Of a stretch of 64,000 bases of DNA, positions 35,317 to 44,345 are shown in pieces (position 1 is the first letter of the stretch; the number at the start of each line of letters is the position of its first letter). Made by a program: the position numbers and the translations under genes. Source of the DNA: Hormiphora californensis (Eukaryota > Ctenophora > Tentaculata > Cydippida > Pleurobrachiidae). The stretch spans positions 904,751 through 968,750 of the forward strand of contig CM035351.1 in NCBI GenBank assembly GCA_020137815.1, written 5' to 3'. The notes below the pieces were generated by a model. The model saw nothing but the letters and a program-made list of their open reading frames with translations. It searched no databases and was not told where the DNA came from.

Positions 35317-35593
35317 ATAGAAAGCTAATTCTGGTTGCGTTGGGTTCGTCTCGTAAAGCTGATTTAGAAAAGCTCTCAGCATTAACCCAATTAATCACTA
35401 ATAAGGGTTGATTCTTATTGGTAAGCCACCCTCTGGGTATCCACTATCCACCCCTTATTGGGGAAGTGCGTCTTAAACGATAAAGCTTTGGGCGACGCTT
35501 TGTGCGGGCGGCCAATGTGACGATGCACCACAGGAAAATTACTTTTTTATCCCTTCTAAAGCACACCATGGTCGTTTGAAGAAGGTTGTGAAG

Positions 35594-36025
35594 ATGATAC
35601 GGTATGTTATAATAGGAGGTGGGGTAACAGGAACAACAGTTGCAGAATCCCTTCGATTATTTGACTCGACAGCCAATGTTACCCTAATAACAGCAACAGA
35701 TACAGTTTAAAAGCATCCGACATTGTTTAAATGGGGAAGTCTAAACTCTTTTCAAATTTTTAAAATTTCCCCTTATCCCTTTTCCATAATTTTTTTAAAC
35801 ACGTTATATCCCTATTTCCCCTCTAAAACGTGACAACAAACATCTTTAATCCCATTTTAAGCTTTGTATAGCTGGTGCCCCCCCAAGTCTTTTAATCCCC
35901 AGTCCCTGGTGTTGTAACAATACGAGATACAGACGGGAAATTTTATATTAGATCAGCTCGATATTTCACATTTAGGTCAGGCTATTTTAGACCCAAATAT
36001 TGATGTGGAAGATTATTTTGATTGA
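35594..36025 (+). pseudogene. PYROXD1: PYROXD1-like remnant, internally collapsed
   Basis: The start encodes MIRYVIIGGGVTGTTVAESL, an FAD-binding GxGxxG-type N-terminus, continuing to VTLITATDTV before a stop. At about 35870-35940 a short LCIAGAPPK ... IRDTDG-like segment appears out of frame. At 35976-36025 the C-terminus ILDPNIDVEDYFD plus stop closely resembles the known PYROXD1 tail. The start, a middle fragment and the end of a protein usually near 500 residues are thus packed into 430 bp. TTTCACATTTAG before the last piece looks like a splice acceptor, so a deleted gene is possible rather than a retrocopy. No poly(A) is visible. It cannot encode a working oxidoreductase. Confidence 0.72.
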
Positions 36026-36306
36026 GACAAATCCCAGATATCTGTTTAACTATTTATTATTTGGATCGTTTTACAGATGCAATGTATAAAATACGAATCT
36101 GTTTTACTTGTAGGGATGAATTGAATTGCCCGATATGCAATTTCAAGTTTCAACTGAGTATCTAAATTGGCAGTATCTCAAGATATTACAAACACAGAGA
36201 GCTGTGTTTTTTCTTGGAAACACTTCACAGCACAGGTAAGCTGTTAAAACACATACATCCGCGATATTTCTGTGTATTTAGAGAGTTAAATTGCACATTT
36301 CTCATA

Positions 36307-36379
36307 GCCTGGTTAGCTCAGTCGGTAGAGCATCAGACTTTTAATCTGAGGGTCACGGGTTCGAGTCCCGTATCAGGCT
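36307..36379 (+). tRNA. tRNA-Lys (anticodon UUU)
   Basis: A 73-nt cloverleaf: acceptor GCCTGGT/ATCAGGC, D arm GCTC..GAGC, anticodon stem TCAGA/TCTGA with loop CTTTTAA (anticodon TTT at 36340-36342), T arm ACGGG-TTCGAGT-CCCGT, discriminator T. There is no intron. The internal A and B boxes (TAGCTCAGTCGG, GGTTCGAGTCC) are good, and T-runs follow at 36387-36397. Confidence 0.95.
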
Positions 36380-36789
36380 GTATGACTTTTGTAAAATTTT
36401 TCTCGGTTTGGTCTCTTTTATTTTGTTACTTTTTGTTCTATTTTGAATACACTCTTCCAACTTTTTAACACTATGTATATCAAATTAATCTGTACTGATA
36501 AAGATATTGTCCATTACACAGAAATTAATTCTGCTAAGTTCTGCTACAACAAAACTTAAAAGACCCGTCTACTCACCGTAGCGAATGTTGCTACGTTCTA
36601 ACCCTCCCTTTACAATTTACATAGTCTAGCTAGGCAAAGCGAATAGACATCTGAGATACACCGAAGTCCGAATTCGTATAACAATGAATTGCCTGGTATT
36701 TTATTCTTTAGTTTACAATTAACTCTCTAGCTCTCTCTCTCTCTCTAGCTCTCTGCTAGTGGAGGGAAGTACGCAAGAACTCTAATAAC

Positions 36790-37390
36790 GAATGAATCAA
36801 CATGGAACTCACTAACAAAAAAGATGGCACTGTACGCCAATCAAAGGAAAAAATATAGAACCATATTACATCTCATCACAAACATAGGGCCGTTTAATTA
36901 CTACCTCAAGAAGATTGGCAAATCCAACACTGACATATGCAGCCTATGCACTAAAACAGAAGAAAATGCGAAACACCTAATATGTGAATGTGAAATCCTG
37001 GAAACGGAGAGAATGAGATTAAGTGGCATAACCACCTTCAGAGACCTAGGCAAAACCATAATAAACCACACCGCGGTAGCCATCAAGCTAATCGAGAAAG
37101 CAAATAAACTCAAGAACCAAGAGAAAGATTAGAAGAACTCATCCCCACCCGTCGCAGTGACAAAGAGCCAAAGATCCAAGACTCAGAGGGAAGAAGAATC
37201 AAGAATCTCGAAGGAGTTTACCCTCCCGAACCCGAAGCCACCTATAATGGAACCTGTCCTGTGGGCAGTTCCTGATGGAGGGGGAGGGGAGGGGGGCTAT
37301 TCTCCTAGTGCCGGCGATATCGCTTTGCGATAGTCCCCTGTGGGCTTGCCGTTGGCAAGCCCAGGCACTCCGTAGATAGATAGATAGATA
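36790..37390 (+). mobile_element. 3' end of a non-LTR retrotransposon (LINE relic)
   Basis: The frame at 36824-37132 encodes the C-terminal tail of a reverse-transcriptase ORF: YLKKIGKSNTDICSLCTKTE followed by NAKHLICECEIL, a CxxC...HxxxC zinc knuckle typical of Jockey/I-type LINEs. The frame is broken upstream by stops (about 36790), so it is 5'-truncated. The 3' part contains a GC-rich stem (GGCGATATCGC) and ends in the short TAGATAGATAGATAGATAG repeat (37372-37390), a tail type used by some LINEs. It lies between two tRNA genes. Confidence 0.7.
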
Positions 37391-37597
37391 GCTCTCTGCT
37401 AAATGTGTCTCCCCATCTCTTTCTTTTCCGCCTTCTCTCACTCTCGCTACCTCTCTCATGTGTTTAATTAAGCTGTCATATGTTGTTATATAGCTATCTC
37501 TGTAAAGTGTCCACAACATAATTCTCTTGGCTGGTAATCGACTAGATCACTGTCATTATATTGCGAATATATTTCCTTCAATTGCACTCAGTTCGTC

Positions 37598-37669
37598 TCC
37601 CATGTGGTGTAGGGGCTAGCATCTGTGGCTTTCACCCACAAGACCCGGGTTCGATTCCCGGCATGGGAA
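37598..37669 (+). tRNA. tRNA-Glu (anticodon UUC)
   Basis: A 72-nt cloverleaf: acceptor TCCCATG/CATGGGA, anticodon stem TGTGG/CCACA with loop CTTTCAC (anticodon TTC at 37631-37633), T arm with GGGTTCGATTCCC, discriminator A. No intron. A Pol III stop, TTTTT, follows at 37672-37676. Confidence 0.95.
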
Positions 37670-37676
37670 GCTTTTT

Positions 37677-38179
37677 GGATAACTATTGTCCTAACTTTTT
37701 CTTCTGATTTTTTGCTGGTTTGGCTCTTGAAACCCTCCTGCCCCATTCCTCTCAAATCAACATATTTTCACATACTGCGCTTGTTTAATCCCGGGTCTAC
37801 TTCGGCTCACTGCCCCTGCGAGCGCGGCCGACATACGGAGTTGTGGTAAGGGTGTGCGCGCAAACTCGATCACGATTTGTGCTGACAAGCGCTCCTGGTA
37901 CCAACTCATGTTGTCGCTAACACTGTTTTAACTTTTCAACTCTTAAGTCGCTTAGAACTGTTTATTCATCTCATGTTTAAATTTCAGGTGCTCGAACGAA
38001 GTCGATTGGTATGAAATCGGAAAGTCGTACCTGACTAAGGTAATATATGTATATGCAAATAAAAACAGGGGCTTTTATAAAACGTATTCAATACTGACAA
38101 TAAAACTGATAAAAACAACCCTTTCCCCATAATCAATTAATTAATTAAGTCCCCTCGAATAATTAGTTTTGATTAATTT
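37677..38179. other. intergenic, no recognised gene
   Basis: No conserved exon or RNA gene seen between tRNA-Glu and the SLC25 carrier. Confidence 0.45.
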
Positions 38180-39459
38180 TCATATGGGTTTTACACCGAA
38201 AACACTCCGCAACCGTTCAAACAGTAGGAAAGTGATACAAGTGTGAGGTCCAACCCTGGCCCAATTAGGAAACCAGCCCTTGTACAGCCCTAGCGGTCCT
38301 TCATTTCGTACCACTAGCAGCATTGTCTGGGGTGGGAGAGAGAGATTAGTATTAGTAGAGGTGGACATTAAACTGATAGTATATTTTTTGCTTTACTTGA
38401 TACTGTTTGTGCGCCCGAAACACAGTCTAGCCAGTCAAGATACTGTAAGGCCGAGACCATTGTTTTCACACCCACATACGGTATTTAGAGAGAGTCTGAC
38501 AGTTCTGAGAGTTCTGAGAGAGGCTCTAACAGCCATTATACCTGTGGGATAGAGCGGTATAATTTAGTTCCCCCAGCTGGTACAATCTCTGACTGCATTC
38601 TACTCTTCACCACATCGAATGGGTTGTTTGCTGTAGCTACACAGAACCCAGCAAAGATACTACAGATAAAATGGAGCCTGGGTCCCTCCCCAAACCAGCC
38701 CAAGTCTAGAAGCAGGTGTTTCGAGTGGTCATATGCCGGGATCTAAGGAGAGAGAAAGAGAGGTAGTTTAGAAGTGATAGTTGTTGACTCTCTGGATCAG
38801 CTGTGTAGTGCTGTCTATGTCTGATAACCACGTGAGTTCACAACAGGGGTCACACACACTACAAGATAGTTGTTGACTAACAACAGTGGATAGTTACCTG
38901 AGCAGCGGTGGTAGTACATCCTCGACCCAAGTTAGGACCGACCCCTCTCCAAAGAGCTCTCACTCCTCCCTCGCCCCAGATCCGGTAAAGCAGCACAAAC
39001 GTGTTGGGCAACCTGGTGAAAGTAGTGAAATCTGTATGTAATATTGACACTAAAATACATACAGTGTGTGTGCTCGGCAACCTGCAGTGAATAGGTTGGA
39101 AATAATCTGTAAGGAAACTGCCTGGCAATGATCTGAGAATCAGGCAGCAGGGAAATGACGCAACTAAAATTACACATGAGCAGTGTGAGATGAGTCAACC
39201 TACCGTCTCTCAATATCTGTCTGAAGGCGGACTTTAACAAGATCAAAAGGGGTAGTAAAGAAGGCTCCAGCAAGTCCTGAAGTTGCCCCAGCGAACACTT
39301 TCTTGTAGAGCGGTAGACCCTGATCGTTTCCCTTGTGTATAAACCTCTTGACTGGCTCGTATCCTCCCATTCTTATGGTGCTGTAGCTAGCCTCCCGACA
39401 CAGGGAGGGAAGGAGTCCAGCCGTGAAGAGCACTTTGGGGCCTTCTGTACCGAGCAACT

Positions 39460-39555
<96 letters not shown>

Positions 39556-40130
39556 TGTGTGTGTGTGTGAGAGAGAGAGTGATTGAATATATCAGATACT
39601 TCAATCAGCTGTTATCTGTGGATACGGATTTGGATCGAGCTCAGTATCCCAGGGTCCTAAGACGTCAACAAACAAACAAACGATACGGATTTGGAAGCCG
39701 AAAAATCATGTCAAACCCTTTCATACTGTTGAGTCTGAGAGGTTTGATTTTCATGCCGAACCCCCCCCCCCCTTCTTACCCGTGCTGCTCCGCTAACAAG
39801 ACCGGAGTATTGCCCCCCCCCCTTCTTACCCGTGCTGCTCCACTAACAAGACCGGAGTATTGTCGTGCCCCCCTTCTTACCCGTGCTGCTCCGCTAACAA
39901 GACCGGAGTACTGCCCCCCCCCACCTTCTTACCCGTGCTGCTCCACTAACAAGACCGGAGTATTGTCGTGCAGCACCTCGACCTGGATCACACTGCATCC
40001 GAACCTTCACCACATCTATTGGATGGGTGATGGCACCTGACACCATGTTACTGACACCCGCCAGTGCAAAGGTCTTGGAAACTAGCCAGGGATCCCGTGG
40101 TGGTGTCGTAGCAGGTGTTGTGGTGGACAT
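38180..40130 (-). CDS. mitochondrial carrier (SLC25 family)
   Basis: Inner mitochondrial membrane transporter. Exons: 39933-40130, 39204-39457, 38898-39012, 38542-38742, 38180-38326. All borders are GT..AG and phases fit, giving 304 residues, the usual carrier length. The three carrier signatures are present: [11 protein letters not shown] (residue about 36), [11 protein letters not shown] and [11 protein letters not shown]. The last repeat ends [20 protein letters not shown] and [11 protein letters not shown], most like the oxoglutarate/UCP/dicarboxylate branch (SLC25A11/14/30/34-like). The substrate is uncertain. I chose ATG 40130 because the in-frame upstream ATG (40304) would add a non-carrier leader. 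Exon 1's donor lies in a tandem repeat that copies the exon end and donor. A long (GA)n sits just before exon 2. Confidence 0.9.
39458..39580. repeat. (GA)n microsatellite in SLC25 intron 1
   Basis: About 110 bp of (GA)n, pyrimidine-rich on the coding strand, directly upstream of the exon 2 acceptor, so it acts as an extended polypyrimidine tract. Confidence 0.95.
39758..39967 (-). repeat. minisatellite copying SLC25 exon 1 end and donor site
   Basis: Four tandem units (about 45-57 bp), each containing CAATACTCCGGTCTTGTTAG followed by GGAGCAGCACGG and the donor gtaagaagg (coding strand). The copy nearest the start codon ends exon 1 at 39933; the other three lie in the intron. Confidence 0.9.
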
Positions 40131-41479
40131 TGTGAGGGGGAGTTCCAAATTCAGACCTATCCAACTGGGGGCGAAATAAAATGTTGGAAACTGGTCAAGA
40201 GTATAATAATGGAACTTTGGTTGCAAGCTGTTTCCGAGAATGAGCTTTCCATTCAATTTCAAGACAATGAGATAGGTCGGGAACTTCCAGACTGGAAGCA
40301 ACAATTTAAAGTTTAGATATTAGAAGATATTAGGGTAAGCTCAAGAGAGGCTTCAAAGATCGAAATATGACAGAATACAAGCGAGGAAACAAATCGGAAG
40401 TATGTGTGGAAGAATACACAGAAATTCTGCAGCTTGAAACTGGCTATGCTATTAGAAGTTATACTCTCTAGCTCTCTTTCTTTCTTTCTCTCTTTCTCTC
40501 TCTCTCGCCGCTATACATTAGAGCTATAAATGGGCTATAAATACACAACTACAAAACTACACAACTGCATGCTGGATAGAGTAAGAGAGAGGATAGAAAA
40601 AGAAGACACCCCAGTGTCGTTGGCAGCTTTTGCCTGAGATTCTAGTTAGGCCCTAGTTAATAGAACCATAACGAGGCCCAAGTTTTGTGTTCTATGTAAC
40701 TTTGTAACTGCGCCCGCGGGGGTCCGGAACACAAACACTACTACTGCACATCTTCACTTCTCTGTGCCTAAACAAACAACCTGGATGAAAGAGAGAAAGA
40801 AATAGGGGGAAGAAAAAGGGATGATAGATGGAAGCGTAATTTGAAATCTGGTGTGGAATATTACTGTTTACATATAATCTCCTTCCGTTCATATGCCACG
40901 TACCTTTTCACTATTTCCACATGTTTCGATGTTAGGTCACTAATTTAGGTGATGGGATGCAATTATAATGTCATTGTGTCGCTTCCTTGATACACACCCT
41001 TCATTATTTGTTCTAATTACTAATTAGTCCCCTGCCCCGCCTATCATTAGCTTCAGTCAGCTAGACCCCGTTCTCTAACTGACTAGACAATATATATGCT
41101 GGTGTCTAAACAGCTGATTATGTTGGCTAGACAATAAGCTGTTTTGTGTCTGTTGGCTATTGACCAGCAATTACCATGGAACAATCACAATTAAAACATG
41201 TGACACACTGTGACAGAAAACAATGATCCTTTTTCTTCCTCAGGATAGGCTAATTCAAAGAAGCGTCTGAGCCTACATCTTTGGAAGAGAGTCTAAAAAC
41301 GATGGAATATAATCCTTTGAGTAAATGGTAAGTAAGACTAAGTCAATTAGAAGGGTTAGGACCACATCCGCTGCATCTCGTTTCTGCCAACTAGTGTTAC
41401 AACCCTTTATATAAGTAAGACTAAGATACTTTCATAATTTTTTAACTCATCACAAAATAAAATTAACATAAAAACAACA
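40131..41479. other. intergenic, no recognised gene
   Basis: Includes CT-rich sequence at 40465-40505 and plain AT-rich sequence. No conserved exon is recognised. Confidence 0.45.
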
Positions 41480-42244
41480 CTACACTAAAAACATTGAAAC
41501 AAATAAAGTCAATAACACACAAACAGCTCTCTGATCACCACGTTCTGCACTAGATTTCCCACTACTATCATCTACCCCCGGCTCTTCAGTGGCCCCTGTA
41601 GGTTGGGTTGTGCTAAATGGGCTTGTCGTCTCTAAATCCTTGTGAGTCGTCCCAAGACTATATTGTTTTACTGTCAGAGGGACCTTCCGAGTTTCAGGAC
41701 CGTCCGATTTGAACTGAGTAGTTGTGACAAAATCCTCGAGTACAATTGTCCCGAAGCTGAAGTTGATGGATATGTGTTCTGGCATCTCGGTCAGACTTCG
41801 TGCCTGCGGGGGTGGGGGTGGGAGATAGTCAGTGAGAAACAGACTTGAGGTGGGAGGTAATTAGGGAGAAACAGATACAGAGAGCTCATCGCCACAAAGC
41901 GGCTCCTACGTGTGAGGGGGGCACAAACATAGAGGGGCGCGATGTTCCCAACGTCTTTAGCAGGAACCGACCGAAACAAGTAAACAACCAATCAGAACTT
42001 TAGGTCACGTGGCTGGTTATCAGCCAATCAGGGACCAGTATTTCCTGATTCGGTCGGTTCCTGGTCTTTAGAGATAACTTACCGTTGGTTTCGTGCCATT
42101 GAAAATGTCGTAGATAAAACTAAAGTTGTTTGAATTATGGGGATAGGAAGAGGGCGTTATACTGGAATGTCGCTCTGTGCCTATTGGTCGCCCTTCTATA
42201 CACTCTAGTAGTAGCAGTACAAAACCGTGATGGATCAACCACAT
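41480..42244 (-). CDS. small secreted, probably GPI-anchored protein
   Basis: Two exons, 42083-42244 and 41480-41803, join in phase 0 with strong borders (donor ACG|gtaagt, acceptor cccgcag|GCA) to give 161 residues. The N-terminus MWLIHHGFVLLLLECIEG looks like a signal peptide. The middle carries N-glycosylation sites (NNFS, NGT, NFS) and a Thr/Ser-rich stalk (LETTSPFSTTQPTGATEE). The C-terminus is a small/polar region followed by the hydrophobic AVCVLLTLFVSMFLV with nothing after it, as in GPI-attachment signals. No known domain is recognised. The first exon is too short for simple ORF detection. A hairpin repeat lies in the intron. Confidence 0.6.
41957..42066. mobile_element. short hairpin element with AGGAACCGACCGAA ends
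   Basis: Left GTCTTTAGCAGGAACCGACC and right GGTCGGTTCCTGGTCTTTAG carry inverse AGGAACCGACCGAA-type arms. The core (ATCAGCCAATCAGGGACCAG) is shared in opposite orientation with 32990-33060. Confidence 0.65.
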
Positions 42245-43030
42245 ATCTCACGTCTATACATCGCTCTATAATAATGTAATGGGGTCCTTTTTAGGGGTTG
42301 GAAGGAACAAAACAAGCTAGACTTTCCAATCATTTAAACGAACAGGATTGGAACATGTAACATATAGTACTACAGTAGTGGTGGTGGTGGTGGTGGTACA
42401 GATAGGTTATAGCGTGCCAAACTCTGCCCGTTAGGGCAGAACGACATTGCAACCTCGTCATAGCGTCTGTCATCGTGTTGTGGTCAGTTAATATCATGGC
42501 ATTCTTAATGTCAGTCAGTCATTGTACTTGCCAGACACTTACGCAGCCCCCACGGTTAAAGGTCGGTTGCACTCTTCGCATCTCCGCCCCGTGAGGACAT
42601 TTGCAGTTATCTTGCGAATAAGCGACATGACAAGTTAGGGGGCATTTTCAAGCTTGGGTGGATGTGCAAGTAAGCCTGTTCGTTGTTTTGTTACGACGAA
42701 GGTCCGTGCGAGTGGACCACTTATCAAAGATTGGTCTGGGGGTATAGGTGTAGTTTGTAAGTGGTAGGTGGGGGTCGTAATGTCTAAGTAGCTCATAATT
42801 AAATAATTGGTTGGTAAGGTTAAATCCGGGTGGTAACATTATCAATTTGTCAATGAATGAAACAGTCAATACAGACAGATAACTACAGTATGTGAGTATG
42901 ATGATACGTGATGTTGTTGGTTGATGAGTTGGAGGTGGTGTTATCCTTTCAATTAAAGGATAAAGATAACAGACGATTTCAACCACAAATACGGCGAGTG
43001 GGTGGAACTAGTACCAAAGTAGAGTATTTG
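42245..43030. other. intergenic, no recognised gene
   Basis: Contains (GTG)n at 42379-42397. No recognised exon. Upstream exons of the sushi gene may lie here but cannot be supported. Confidence 0.4.
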
Positions 43031-43039
43031 GGGGGGCCC

Positions 43040-44345
43040 TGTACCCCTCTAACCCCACCCAATCCCCCTAGTGGGCTGTGTGTACCTCTCTAAACCCAAT
43101 CCCCCCATCTAGTGGGTTGTGCCCCTGTACCTCTCTAACCCCCCTCCCCCCCATCTAGTGGGTTGTGCCCCTGTCCCTCTCTAACCCCCCCTCCCCATCT
43201 AGTGGGTTGTGCCCCTGTCCCTCTCTAACCCCTAATCCCAATAGTGGGCTGTGCCCCTGTACCTCTCTAACCCCCTCCCCATCTAGTGGGTTGTGCCCCT
43301 GTACCTCTCTAACCCCCTCCCCATCTAGTGGGTTGTGCCCCTGTCCCTCCCTAACCCCACCATCCCCATATGTATTATAGTGGGTTGTGCCCCTGTACCT
43401 CTCTAACCCCCTCCCCATCCAGTGGGTTGTGCCCCTGTACCTCTCTAACCCACCATTCCCATCTAGTGGGTTGTGCCCCTGTACCTCTCTAACCCCCCTC
43501 CCCATCTAGTGGGTTGTGCCCCTGCCCCTCTCTAACCCCCCTCCCCATCTAGTGGGTTGTGCCCCTGTACCTCTCTAACCCCCAATCCCCCAGTGGGTTC
43601 TGCCCCTGTACCTCTCTAACCCCCCTCCCCATCTAGTGGGTTGTGCCCCTGTACCTCTCTAACCCCCCTCCCCATCTAGTGGGTTGTGCGCCTGTACCTC
43701 TCTAACCCCCTCCCCATCTAGTGGGTTGTCCCCTTGTACCTCTCTAACCCCCTCCCCATCTAGTGGGTTGTCCCCCTGTACCCCTCTAACCCCCTCCCCA
43801 TCTAGTGGGTTGTGCCCCTGTACCTCTCTAATCCCCCCTCCCCATCTAGTGGGTTGTGCCCCTGTACCTCTCTAATCCCCCCTCCCCATCTAGTGGGTTG
43901 TGCCCCTGTACCTCTCTAATCCCCCCTCCCCATCTAGTGGGTTGTGCCCCTGTACCTCTCTAACCCCCAATCCCCCATCTAGTGGGTTGTGCCCCTGTAC
44001 CTCTCTAACCCCCAATCCCCCAGTGGGTTGTGCCCCTGTACCTCTCTAACCCCCCTCCCCATATAGTGGGTTGTGCCCCTGTACCTCTCTAACCCCCAAT
44101 CCCCCTAGTGGGTTGTGCCCCTGTCCCTCTCTAACCCCCTATCCCCCCATCTAGTGGGTTGTGCCCCTGTACCTCTCTAACCCCCTATCCCCCCATCTAG
44201 TGGGTTGTGCCCCTGTCCCTCTCTAACCCCCTATCTCCCCATCTAGTGGGTTGTGCCCCTGTACCTCTCTAACCCCCAATCCCCCTAGTGGGTTGTGCCC
44301 CTGTACCTCTCTAACCCCCTCCCCATCCAGTGGGTTGTGCCCCTG
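43040..44345. repeat. 42-bp minisatellite copying the sushi exon acceptor
   Basis: About 30 units of roughly 38-48 bp: CCCCATCTAG + TGGGTTGTGCCCCTGTACCT + CTCTAACCCC. Each unit contains a CATCTAG|TGGGTTGTGCCCCTGT sequence matching the real acceptor and exon start at 44331. The array runs directly into the coding exon. Confidence 0.92.

Noticed and set aside
35005-35324. 8-bp target duplication around the second CAGGGGCGG element
   Set aside because: The flanking octamers do not match; only the first, composite element has a clean duplication.
36214-36468. Open frame across the tRNA-Lys gene
   Set aside because: It runs through a well-formed cloverleaf tRNA and has no protein signature.
40131-40304. 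N-terminal extension of the SLC25 carrier to an upstream ATG
   Set aside because: Adds a non-conserved leader; the downstream ATG gives a normal carrier start and length.
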